Assembly: GCF_947172395.1 (NCBI RefSeq)
Contig: NC_069087.1
Coordinates: 10,187,107 to 10,251,106 of the forward strand
Source: Bicyclus anynana
Lineage: Eukaryota; Arthropoda; Insecta; Lepidoptera; Nymphalidae
Direction: 5' to 3'
Length of the DNA: 64,000 nt
In this document: positions 35,661 to 46,640 of the stretch, piece by piece
How the letters are laid out: the number at the start of each line of letters is the position of its first letter
Position numbering within the stretch: the first letter of the stretch is position 1
The notes under the pieces: generated by a model
Databases searched by the model: none
Seen by the model: the letters and a program-made list of their open reading frames with translations, nothing else
What the model was told of the DNA's origin: nothing
Made by a program: the position numbers and the translations under genes

Positions 35661-36337
35661 CAAGGGATTATGGATTCATTTTTATATTATGCTATGTTGT
35701 GCAATTCAGAACAAATCTTTTAGTTTGTTCAAATTATTTAGTAAATCCAATGACTATTGTAATTAGTTAATTTCATCAAGGTAAGATTTTTGAGATATAA
35801 TAAATGCTGAACATTATAAATTAGTTAATTGATTATTTAAATTTATGTAGTGCTTAGAATATAATACATAACAATTTTACTTTAGTTAGCATAAGTTTTA
35901 CTTTATAGTTATTATAGGTCTCTTGGAACTTATTCTGTTCTTATCACTTAATAATAATATAATATTGTAATTAAAATTAATATACTTATTGTGTAGAGAC
36001 AGTGTAGTTATTCAGTTTATATTTAAATATTCATAATATAATGACAAGCAAAATTGCATAAAAGCGTACTAATTGTTCATGGTTCTCTGTAATTTTGAGA
36101 AATTATAAAGTACTTTAATTTTATTCCTATGACTCTTTATCATTACATGATGAAACCAAAAAAATATATATATTTTATTTTAAAACGAATTTATATCAAA
36201 TCAAATCCCACTCCATACTGCCAAGAAATAGGCTTTGGCATTAGCATGTGATAGGAATTTAGATGTTTTTGAAGTCGCACTTCTGTACGCACGCTTGACT
36301 TCGGGAATGGGGAGCATAGAATATCGTTATCAACCCA

Positions 36338-36505
36338 TATTCGGTTCACTGCTGAGCTCGAGTCTCCTCTCAGAATGAGAGGGGTTAGGCCAATAGTCCA
36401 CCTCGCTGGTCCAATGCGGATTGGCAGACTTCACGAAAATTCTCTGGTATGCCGGTTTCCACACGATGTTTTACTTCACCGTTTGAGACACGTGATATTT
36501 CCAAA
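36338..36505 (+). mobile_element. SINE-like repeat fragment (family B)
   Basis: Contains TTCGGTTCACTGCTGAGCTC, GAGTCTCCTCTCAGAATGAG, GGCCAATAGTCCACC, GGTCCAATGCGGATTGGCAG and CACGATGTTTTACTTCACCG. This is the clearest 5' half of the family in the window. It lacks the tRNA-like 3' half. Confidence 0.8.
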
Positions 36506-36587
36506 AAAAACATGAAAGGTATCATAACCAATAAGCAGATTTCTTAACGGTCCTCCGTCTTTATCACCAGACCCCTTATGCAGTCAA

Positions 36588-36958
36588 TATAAAATTAATC
36601 AAGTCCAAACAAGGTAGCTACTGTGAACCGTGGAGGCGTTCCCTTAACTGCCCTTCGTCTTCTTCACCAGACCCATAATATAGGCACAACCCATTTAAGT
36701 GGAAAGTTCTCATCAATACAAAATTATCAAGCCCAAATACAAGGTAGCTACTGTGAACCGTCGAGGAGTTCCTTTAACTGTCCTTCGTCTTCATTACCAG
36801 ACCCCCAATACAGTCACAACCTATTTAGGTGAAAAGTTCTTATCAATACAAAATTATCAAGTCCAAACACATGGTAGCTACTGTGAACCATCGAGGAGTT
36901 CCCATAACTGTCCTTCGTCTTCATCACCAGACCCCTAATATAGTCACAACCCATCTAT
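36588..36958 (+). repeat. ~130-bp tandem repeat, about three units
   Basis: GGTAGCTACTGTGAACC recurs at ~36612, ~36744 and ~36873 (spacing about 130), each followed by GAGG(A/C)GTT, CTTCGTCTTC, CCAGACCC and then AGTTCTCATCAATACAAA. A further partial unit follows at 37165-37300 beyond an insertion, and diverged units lie at 46240-46640. Frames through it are by-products. Confidence 0.85.
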
Positions 36959-36960
36959 AC

Positions 36961-37165
36961 TGCAGCCTTTCTTGATAAGTACTGTTTACCAACAATTAGA
37001 AATGAAGGTAGAAAACGCATGTCATTTCATAACTTATTTGTTTTAAATTATGTATGGTTCGTTTATAAAATGTTATGAAAATTATTATTAGATGTGAAAT
37101 GACTAGTGATTTATACCCTCATTTTTAATTTGATTGTTGGTAAACAGTACTCATCAAGAAAATAG
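36961..37165. mobile_element. Fold-back insertion made from a retrotransposon 3' end
   Basis: TCTTGATAAGTACTGTTTACCAACAA at the left is mirrored at the right by TTGTTGGTAAACAGTACTCATCAAGA. The left half (through GAAATGAAGGTAGAAAACGC and CATTTCATAACTTATTTG) equals the 3' UTR of the minus-strand LINE at 42935-44760. It interrupts the ~130-bp repeat array. Confidence 0.7.
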
Positions 37166-37689
37166 AATAGGTGGAGATTTCTCATCAATACAAATTTATC
37201 AAGTCCAAACACAAGGTACCTACTGTGAATCATCCTGTGAACCATCGAGGAGTTCCCTTAACTTAACTCGATGTCTCCAAGATGCTATCATCAGACCCAG
37301 ATATGAAAAAATGGGACCACCCTGGAAGTAAACCCTTCTTAACAAAAAAGAATTTTCAAAATTGGTCCATAAATGACGGAAATATCGCTGGACATACCTA
37401 CATAAAAAAAAACATACATACAGCCGAACGTAGAACCTCCTCCTTTTTGGAAGTCGGTTAAAAATAAATTGCTGTTCGTTAGTCAAACTCGAAAACGGCT
37501 GAACGGATTTATGTTATCTTGGTTTTGAATTGTTCGTGGAGGTCTATGGAAGGTTAAAAAGATGAGAAAAATTAGAATAATTGCCCGGAAAACTCTTTTT
37601 TATTTCCCATACAAACATTTACGAGTCAATGGGTAGAATAAGTCAAAGCGAAGCTTGACCGGGTCCGCTAGTTAGAAATAAAAGATATG

Positions 37690-37965
37690 TATTATTCACC
37701 TTCACTCGTGCAATGCATGCACATAGGTTTCCTAGTTGAACTAAACCTATTAAGCAGCTATCTCGAAGACAGACGCGTTAAAGTTAAAGACTGTATTAAA
37801 GGAAAAGAGGATGTTATTAAAGTCAGCAGTGGAGTGCCCCAAGGATCAATCCTAGGCCCGACTCTCTGGTACATTCTATATGACGAGGTATTCCACCTGA
37901 AACGGGAAGAGGGCATCCAGGTAGTGGGATTTGCCTGCGCTAGTAGTTGTTGCTATACATGATTT
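37690..37965 (+). mobile_element. Reverse transcriptase fragment (non-LTR)
   Basis: Plus-strand translation contains SSYLEDRRVKVK, then GVPQGSILGPTLWYILYDE (RT motif B) and IQVVGFA, where the catalytic YADD motif should begin just beyond. Both ends are truncated. It is unrelated in sequence to the LINE at 43-44.7 kb. Confidence 0.8.
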
Positions 37966-37989
37966 TAGTTTTCCAAGCATTAGTGTTTG

Positions 37990-38035
37990 TAGAAAGAGAA
38001 TCGACGTGCCACTTGGCTGCAGGCCCAGGAGAGAT
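37990..38035. mobile_element. Single arm of MITE family M1
   Basis: GTAGAAAGAGAATCGACGTG then CCACTTGGCTGCAGGCCCA is the reverse complement of the M1 terminus at 5089 and 8111. The opposite arm is missing. Confidence 0.65.
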
Positions 38036-38312
38036 ACAAATGGAGCTAAAAAAAATAATGTTATTACAAAAGAATAGAAATTATAAAATGAAAATATGAG
38101 TATAAGTACTTTAGTCCACACGACTGAACTACTATCCTTTTTAAAACTCACCCTAAATTAATTATAAATTGATCACTTTAAAAAATTAGTAAAACTATTA
38201 CTTTCTGCTTTACTAGTATAAAATGCCCGGGAAATTGAATATAGTAAATCGTATACCATTGGCCCATTCGAATTACCGTTAGCTCAGTATAAGGCGTAGT
38301 TTGGACTACTTT

Positions 38313-38383
38313 AGTATTTTAGTCGAGTACGAACAATTTTTGGATTTACCACCCAAAAATTGTTCGTACTCGACTAAAATACT
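38313..38383. repeat. Perfect snap-back hairpin, 31-bp arms
   Basis: 38313-38343 is the reverse complement of 38353-38383, with a 9-base loop. The left arm belongs to a dispersed sequence also present once, without the snap-back, at about 3457-3490 (ACTACTTTAGTATTTTATTC). Confidence 0.85.
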
Positions 38384-38894
38384 ACTACTAGGCATAAGTG
38401 GGCAATATTGGTTCTTTTTAGCCATTTGCGGGTAGAGGAAGCCGGAACTCCACCATCAAGGGCATATTCATTTCATCAGAAAATAATATAGAAAAATTAC
38501 CTGAAAATAAAATTTGTATTATCTTTACTAAGACATTCTGAAATGATTCTGAAGTCTAATTTGAGAGAGCCTCGCTTCCTTCCTTGCTTTTCCGCTAGTT
38601 ATCGTATCGTGATTATCTGTCACGTCTCCCTTTGCCACTTGTGTCTTCTGCAGCTTTTCAGTAGACTAACTTGAGTTCCATTTTAGAATCAAAGATAAAC
38701 ATTGTTATTATTATTTTTATTTCTTTTTGGTCTGAGATCTAAAAACAAGCTGAAAAAGTCATATATATAGTACTGTATCTATCTGTGGGTCATCTTGAGC
38801 TTGTCGTAACGTCTATAGATAGCTTAAATAATGCCTAAAAAATATATTACTTGTCTATGTCTATTGATATTATTTGCATCTGGCAACTTCATCT

Positions 38895-38915
38895 AGTCTC
38901 CATCTTTTTGTCACG
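38895..38915 (+). promoter_or_regulatory. Pyrimidine-rich TCT/TOP-type start before RpL23A
   Basis: CTAGTCTCCATCTTTTTGTC lies directly before the RpL23A start codon. Metazoan ribosomal-protein genes start transcription at a C within a pyrimidine run (TCT initiator, 5' TOP). A start at the C of CTTTTT (38904) would leave a very short leader. This is inferred from position and composition only. Confidence 0.4.
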
Positions 38916-41900
38916 ATGCCTCCTAAGAAGCAACCAGAGAAATCCGGTATGTTTTTAAGTTTTCGCTAATAGAATTGTCGAATAAATACTTTTACTCTGT
39001 ATTAAAATGCATTGCAGTAATCTATCATTTAAAGAATATTATATTTCGAATTCGTTTAATAATATTTGACGAGTTATTTGTGTTTGACATTTTGTAAAGC
39101 CACGCGGTGCGTACTCTGTACATAATGAAATAGTATTGGTTGATTTTCAATGGATATTAGGTTTAATCATAAACTTCATTTATGTTTTTTAACCATTTAA
39201 GGTTGATGTTCATAAGTTTATTATTAAGTTATCGTTACGCACTTAATTACTAATGTAAACATTGATCATTTAGGTTAGGTTTCTATTTCAGCGAATCACT
39301 ACTTGTACTTCAATCGGTCTTAAATTACGCCTATATAGATATATTTTCGATTTGCGGTATTAATATCCGATTTGTACAGGACATTTGATTTAATTTCAGG
39401 ATCTTCCGGGTCCAAGCCCGCAGAGAAAAAGCCTGCAACGGCTAAAACACCCGCCGCAGCTCCAAAAGCTGCAACTGCGACTAGTAGTGCCCCGAAGCCT
39501 GCGACCGCTAAAACTCCCGCTCCTGCACCTAAAACAGCAGCACCTAAAGCTGCGCCCGCGGCGAAGCCTGCAGCAGCCAAACCTGCTTCAGCTCCAGCAG
39601 CAAAGCCGGCTGAAAAGAAACCAGCAACAGCTGCACCCACTGCAAAACCTGGTTCAGCTAAAGCGGCTGCATTGAAAGCCAAGTCTAGTGCAAAGCCCTC
39701 AGTCAAAAAGGCAGCAGCTGCATCGAAACCATCCAAGCCAAAACCAGCAGCAGCCAAATTGAAAATTGCACCTAAGCCCAAGAAAACAGGAATCAAGGGA
39801 CAAAAGAAAGTAGTGAAGCCAGTTGTTAAGGCACTCAAAACTCAAAGGAAGGTGAGAGCTCAAAATATTTCTATTGTAAACCTGTAATGTAAGTTTTGCC
39901 ATGCTTACTGAAAATGAAAATGTATAGAAAAAAAACAGTTTCTCAATTTGATAACATCAGTTTACTTTTTAAGTCAAAATTAATTTATTAGTAAAACAAA
40001 TGTTATTTTGGTTAAGTATCATACAGATAATAAAGTTATTTTAAACTTTACAGGTTGTCAAAGGAGAACATGGAAAGCGTGTACGTAAGATTCGCACATC
40101 TGTGCACTTCCGTAGGCCCAAAACGTTTGAGCCTCCAAGAAATCCTAAATACCCCAGGAAATCTCTGCCCAAGAGGAATCGGTGAGTACTTGCAATCAAT
40201 ATGTAACAAACTTGGTGTTTTTTTATTCTTTCCAAGTTAGCCCTTGACTGCAATCTCACCTGATGGTAAGTGATGATGCAATCTAAGATGGAAGCAGGCT
40301 AACTTGTTAGGAGGAGGATAAAAATTCACACCACGTTCAGTACAGTAATCTTTTATTATCTTTTACAGTTTTATGTCATTACTTACTACTACTAGATGTA
40401 TACAGACATACTATAGACTTTTTTTCTGGTATACAATTGACTTCAATTATTCAGGATGAAATTAATGAAGTTCTTGGTTCTTATCTAATAATGGGCTTAT
40501 CTCCATAAATTCAACAAGCACAATCTGACTGGATTTGTGAAAAGTTGCATACAGCAACCAAACTAGATTTAAATTACTATGATAAATCCCACTGTTAATT
40601 TTTTATATAAAATTAAAAAGTAAAATATTGTAATATAACAGGTTTAATTTTATGAATTGAATCATTATGGCAACTTTTACGAAAAGTGGTGCAGTGGTGA
40701 CCTTGACTTCTGCATCCAAAGTAATGAGTTTGGTTTCCACGACAGAAAAATATGACACTATCCAGAATAATGTGATCCTTGGTATTTTTTTTTATTCTTT
40801 ACAAGTAGTATAGTAGAGTCCTTATATTTCACACCACTTCTACATCCTAGGAGCAACCATATTGTCCAAGCAGGCTAAAAACTTGGCATCCTTAATAAGT
40901 GAAGAGTTCACACTAAAACAGCTTCTCTCCTTATACATGCTCAGGTTCAATTGTAGAATATAGAAGGCTCATTGGCAATGTGGCAATAACAAACTCTTAA
41001 CTTCGAAAGTTTGCCTTCAAAATATATTTCAGTGTTCCAATCTTGTGCCATTCTCCTCAGATGCATACCAAGTTTACCAAGGCTTAGTTCCTCTTTCCTT
41101 ATACACACTGCAAAGATGTGGAATGCTCTTACAGCTTCCGTTTTTCCACTGCATACAATATCTCTTATATCTATCTTATACCTATAAGGGTATCTTCAAG
41201 TCAAGACTGAATAGGCTTCTTCTACGCAAGCACATTTGACCATCTCTTATCATCAGGCATGATTGCAGCTTAGCTTATACAAATTTAAAAAAAAAACTAT
41301 ATCTCTATGGCTTGAGTATAGTTTCACATGCTTTGGTGCCCATTGAGCTCTAATAATAATTAATTAGTGGACATGTATTAATGAGGTCTATTATTTACAG
41401 TATGGATGCTTACAACATCATTAAATTCCCCTTGACCTCTGAAGCAGCGATGAAGAAGATTGAGGACAACAATACCTTGGTATTCATTGTTCACACAAGC
41501 TCTAACAAGCACCACATCAAGGCTGCAGTCAAGAAGCTGTATGACATCAATGTTGCTAAAGTGAACACTCTGATCAGGTATGAAAACTCTTTTTTTTATA
41601 TATGTGAAACAACTTTTCTGAGAATGAGTGAACACTTCTTGTAAATATTCTTAAGTGGCCTACATTATTTCATCTCAAACTAAAGGCAAGTTAATAATTA
41701 TTGAATATAGAAACTATATTTTGAAATTAGCAGTATTAGACTTAATGAAAAAAAAAGTCTTATTGTCTTCTAGTACTAAGAAATTTTAACTAATGTATGG
41801 TAAAGTGTTCACCCATTGCTTACTAATTCTGCTGGCCCTTAACTAAAAGTGGCTATCTCAAGTAGTATGTACTACAGATAATAAATAAGAAATCTAATGG

Positions 41901-42467
41901 ATTGAAACAAATAGGTATTAAACAGATTTATTTGCCTTAAGATAATTCAAATTTCTATTAGGCTTAGTTTACAAGCACATTTGAAAAGTCAAGTTATGTC
42001 ATGATTTAATGGTGGTAATTAAAGATAAAATGATTATAACAAAAAAAATACTGTGTTTCATATCTGTACACTGTATTATGTAATTAACTTTAATAATAAT
42101 TATTATAAATTAAACCATGAGATTTTGATACCTCAAAGTGAATTAATGTTCTATTAAAAAGAAAGATAAAGCAGTTGAGGATAAGCCAACTTTTAGTTAA
42201 TGTACCTGCACTGTTTGTAAGAAGAAATAATTTGCAGTGAAACTTAAATGATGATATGTATTGTGGGAATCTCTTTGAATAATAATGAAATAAAAACAAC
42301 ACACCTCTGACTAATTTTAATTATTACTTTCATACTGATTTTACATAAGCACATTACTGAATGTCAATTGTTTTTGTTCTAGACCCGATGGCAAGAAGAA
42401 GGCATACGTAAGACTCGCAAGAGACTATGATGCGTTAGATGTTGCCAATAAGATTGGAATCATATAA
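38916..42467 (+). CDS. RpL23A: 60S ribosomal protein L23a (uL23)
   Basis: Exons 38916-38946, 39400-39851, 40054-40181, 41401-41577 and 42383-42467 encode 290 residues with consistent phases. Residues 1-150 are a low-complexity Ala/Lys/Pro extension (MPPKKQPEKSGSSG start), as in other insect L23a proteins and far longer than in vertebrates. From ~155 comes the conserved uL23 core: V-V-K-G-E-H-G-K-R, KIRTSVHFRRPKT, YPRKSLPKRNRMD, NNTLVFIVHTSSNKHHIKAA, VAKVNTLIRPDGKKKAYVRL and the end DALDVANKIGII. It sits by the nascent-chain exit tunnel of the large subunit and docks SRP. Intron 3 carries a SINE tail. No canonical AATAAA is seen right after the stop; AATACA at ~42492 is a possible variant signal. 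Confidence 0.98.
40225..40330 (-). mobile_element. SINE family A tail fragment
   Basis: TTAGCCCTTGACTGCAATCT, CACCTGATGGTAAGTGATGATG and AATCTAAGATGGAAGC are the reverse complement of the 3' part of the element at 11308-11555. The tRNA-like head is missing. It lies in RpL23A intron 3. Confidence 0.8.
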
Positions 42468-42934
42468 ACATTGTACAATATTTTCTAAGAATACAAAATT
42501 TTAAAACTTGGAAGTATTTTTTCATTTCCTATTTTAACTTTTAAGAAAAGTAATATATGCACCTAGACTAGTCTTCCTATATAAATGGGTTCTCATTTAT
42601 CTAACACAATTATTCAAGTCGGTAGTTTCTGATATTATGTATTGTCAAGTTCTAACAAACAATCTCCTCAGCTCTCTTTCTAGTTCTAATAATGAGTAAG
42701 AGTAAGTAGTATGGAACCCTAGTCTTTTTTAGATAGCATGAATAGTGACAGTTCATTTCACTCTTGAAAGTTTGCCGCGATTCACGATAATAGTACGTAT
42801 TAAGAACGTCTTATGGCAAATATCACCATACTCGTGCTATCTGAAAAACACTATAAAAAGATTTAATTTGGATCATCAATTTTTATTTTATTTAATATTC
42901 TTTATTTCTACACCACAATAATTCATAAACCATT

Positions 42935-44760
42935 AAAATAAATAAGTTATGAAATGTGATGCGCTTTCTACCTTCATTTCTAATTTATTTGTTGGTAAAC
43001 AGTACTCATCAAGAAAGGTGTGTATTATAGTGACTAAGATAAATGTCTACGGATTTCTTAAATATTCAAGGAATTTGGATTTCCGAATGTCGACTGGCAG
43101 TGCATTCCATAGCTTAATAGCACGTAAAGCAAATGAAGTTTTTGATTTATTTGGGTTAACCTTCAGCCCATACTGTTTGCTCCATACCGAAATCGCATGT
43201 AGATCATTATTAATAGCTGACACAGCAGAGCTAAGGTTCTCAAGAGTTGACGAGCGATATATTTGCACATCATCTGCATACATATGGTAGAGAGAAGTGA
43301 AACATTTTGTGATAGAATTAATAAATATGGAAAGAGTAAAGAAGATAACACGCCACCCTGAGGTGAGGCCGCAACATCACACCAAGATGAAAATGAATTA
43401 TCAACGCGAATGCGCTGTTTACGGCCGTTGGAACTCCGAAACCACCGATGGAGATATTATGTTAAGAGAGCGTAACAAACTCAACAAAATGTCATAGTCA
43501 ACAGTGTTAAAAGCATTACAAAAATCTAGCAGAATTAAGACTGTGTGTGTCTATTATCCATCACCCAGCGGATATCATCAGTGACTTTTGCTAAAGCTGT
43601 GACCGTACTATGGACGAAAACCGGATTGTGAGGGACTGAGAATGGAATACTACTGAGAATGGAGGTACTTGCTAAGAAAAAGACTCAACCCAATTTTTCA
43701 AGAATTTTGGACAGTAAAGTCAAAATGAAAAGGGTCGAAAGTCTGAGAAGGAAGTAGGGTTAATTCTTTTAGGTAAAGGAATAATTTAAGCACTCTTCCA
43801 GGCCTCAGGGAAATTACTGGAGTGGATAGAAAAGTTAAGGATATGGGTAAGAACTGGGATAACAATATCAAGGATCGGAATGATCATATTACGGCTAACA
43901 TCATCAGAACTGACAGCGTTTGAGGCGATCGATAAAATGCTCCTACATTACATTCAGTCAAAGACTCAAAGATAAAGGTTAAATAATTAGGAGTTGAAGC
44001 AGAAATAGAATGTTGAGTGTATGTTCTTTATCAATACTATCAATCGTATTAGAAGTAGAAAAATGTTTATTCAGATGTTCGATATCAATATTTATAGGAC
44101 TATTAGAGGAAGAATTACCAACTCCAAGAAATTCTAGAAATTTCCATGTTTTGGCAGAAATGCCATTTTCTACTGATTTAAAAATGTGGCGTCGTTGTGC
44201 ATCTCTACACAATGTATTCCAGCTATTCCGAGCCTTGCGATATTTCAGACGATTCGCTTCACAGTCAGTTGTTTTGTATTTAGGTATGTTTCGCAAAATT
44301 CTTTTTGTTCATATAAATTTTTATATCATCTGAAAACCAAGGAGCACGTAGGTGTTTCATTTTAATTGGCCTTACTGGAGCATGCACATCATAGAGCTGA
44401 GTTATAAGGGTATTAAATAAGTCTACTTTGCGATCAACTGAATCGGCATCTGCAATAACAGACCAATTCAAATTGGTAGCATCATCACAAAGGCAACTTT
44501 TATCAGTTCCAGCAAAGTTACGCTGCAGAAGTATTCTCGATTTTGCCTTAGGAAGACGTAATTTATATAAGAGATAAATCAAATCATGATATTTAAATGC
44601 TTCAACTGGACATTGACCATGACAATAGACGAAATCAGAAGACACAATAATAAGGTCAAGAAGAGATGGAATACAACCAGGAGAAGAATGTGTAGCAGTA
44701 GGTAAGTGGCATGAAAGTTAAACTACACGATTCAACTGCACCCAGTAATTTCTTACTGCG
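42935..44760 (-). mobile_element. Decayed non-LTR retrotransposon (LINE) with internal deletions
   Basis: Read on the minus strand: a post-endonuclease region with LRAPWFSDDIKIYMNKKNFA (44.28-44.65 kb), then RLKYRKARNSWNTLCRDAQR and KTWKFLEFLGVG (~44.2 kb). RT motifs follow: motif A as ILLDFCNAFNTVDYD (~43.5 kb), a damaged motif B SPQGGVLSSLLF and motif C YADDVQIY (~43.28 kb). After LKVNPNKSK the frame jumps straight to RAIKLWNALPVDIR, the extreme C-terminus, so the thumb and linker are deleted. Several frameshifts make it inactive. Its 3' UTR (42935-43015) matches the fold-back at 36961-37165. The motif style fits the Jockey/CR1 group. Confidence 0.85.
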
Positions 44761-45579
44761 ATATTAGTCTAATTATACCTTCAAAATTACACCACAATAA
44801 TAACGCAAAAATTTTTGCGGGGTTTCGGAAAACAGAAGCTATTTAGCACCTGAGAGCTTTCGCTTTGTCGTATAAGCGAGAAAAGGGACAGTCTTTTCAA
44901 AACAGGACGTGTGGTTCTCTCATCGATTTAAAATGATCACAAAAGATCCATACAACAGCTTAAGATATTTTGGGTGTCTCAATCTGTATGAATTACGAAA
45001 CTAACTGCGTCCGCGTTTCCCGTATCCTGTCTGCCCTCACCTTGAGTAGTTGACCCCTATTGCGTCATTGCTAATCATACATATTAAAACTTGGAACGAA
45101 AATGGTGTTATTTCGCGATATTTTTATTTGATCAGGATTCGTACTGTTTTATTTGAACATATTTTTTATAATAAATTATTATCGAAGTAGTTCTAACTTT
45201 TAAGCTGGTTCGATATAGATTTTTTACGAACGAAGTAACGAACGAATTAGGGGTCGCTTAACTTTCAAGCGATTTTGTAGGTTGGTCTAGTCTGACATTG
45301 TACCTCAACTTAATACCTACCCATAGTGCAGTATTCGTAAATTTTTTGTTTACCTACCTCGAGTCTTTAAGGTCTCATAGTCGTCGTGTTAGTTATTTTT
45401 TTTAATTTCACCTATCTATGAACACTTGGGTTCTAGACGAGTCTAACGATATCTTAAATACGTACCTAAATCCATTCAGCAGTTTGGAAAGTAATGTAAG
45501 TAATAAAGAATATTACATACATACACACGTCATTAGTAAATTTTTGGGTTTCTAGGGTTTCTACTTCTATTTAGAGAAA

Positions 45580-45970
45580 TAAAAAAATAAAACCGAGTTC
45601 AAAATCTCCAAAATATTTCCACTAACTAAAAACCGAAAAATAACATCGTACTTCCTGATCACGTTGAAGGCGGTACCAACCAAGGAACATATTTACTCAC
45701 ATTTATTTATTTATTTATTTATGGTACCAACACTGACTGTGCTGTGTTAATTAAAGCCGTTTCTGGAAGAACTGTCTGAAAATCCTAAATCTATAACATG
45801 TACATAAATGGCTTGAATTAATTACATCACTATAATCACTCACACACATCACTTTATAACTTGATACCGCGTTCAAACTGATCAGAAAGTAGCCCATACG
45901 TTGTTATTTTTCGGTTTTTAGTTTAGTAGAAACATTTTTGAGATTTTGAACTCGGTTTTATTTTTTTATT
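45580..45970. mobile_element. MITE with ~65-bp terminal inverted repeats
   Basis: The left arm ATAAAAAAATAAAACCGAG, then TTCAAAATCTCCAAAATATT and ACTAAAAACCGAAAAATAAC, is mirrored at 45899-45968. The centre is non-coding and includes an (ATTT)n run at ~45700-45722. Intergenic, between RpL23A and Cpr. Confidence 0.75.
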
Positions 45971-46239
45971 AATATTTTTTATTATTCCATTTTTAGTGAT
46001 AACATGTTAAGTGTAAAAAAAATTGTTAAGCATTTTGGTTATAAATCCTTAAGCTATGACGTTATTTACTTAAGATTAGTATCAACCAGACCAGTTTTAA
46101 TAAAAATACTACATTAGCCTTTACTCGCATACATTACTCCCCGTTTACCTTTACGAAATATGTATATTCGAAATCTTTGTTTCTCTTTCTTCTCATCTCA
46201 TCACTAAACCTACTATTAATGACAGACAACCCTTCACCC

Positions 46240-46640
46240 CCGAAGTGAAAAATGATCATCAATACAAAATAATCAAGCCCAATCACATGGTAGCTACTGT
46301 ACACTGTTGAGGAGTAACCCTAACTGTCTTTCGTCTCCATCAGCAGACCACTAATGACAGTCACGACCCATATAATAACCCATAATATGTAAATGTTGTT
46401 CTTCTCATCAATACAAATTAATCAAACCCAAACACAAGGTAGGTACCTACTCTAAACCGTTGAGAAATTCCTGTCCCTCGTCTCCATGACCAGAACCTTA
46501 ATGACAATCAAAATATATCTAGATGTAAAGTTCTCATCGATACAAATTAATTAAGTCCAAACACAATGTAACTGCTGTAAATTGATAAGGAGTTTCCTCG
46601 TCTGTGTTTCGGCTCCATCATCAGATCGACACCAAACCTT
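46240..46640 (+). repeat. Diverged array of the ~130-bp repeat
   Basis: Units with GGTAGCTACTGTACACTGTT, CTTTCGTCTCCATC, CACAACCCAT-like and GTTCTCATCAATACAAATTA landmarks match the array at 36588-36958. At least three degenerate units are present. Confidence 0.75.

Noticed and set aside
39320..39838. 172-codon minus-strand frame, Ala/Gly/Phe-rich
   Set aside because: Antisense shadow of the low-complexity Ala/Lys/Pro extension of RpL23A.
42248..42310. Possible box C/D snoRNA in RpL23A intron 4 (ATGATGA at 42248, CTGA at 42307)
   Set aside because: Host gene type and spacing fit, but there is no convincing terminal stem and no internal D' box, so chance is likely.
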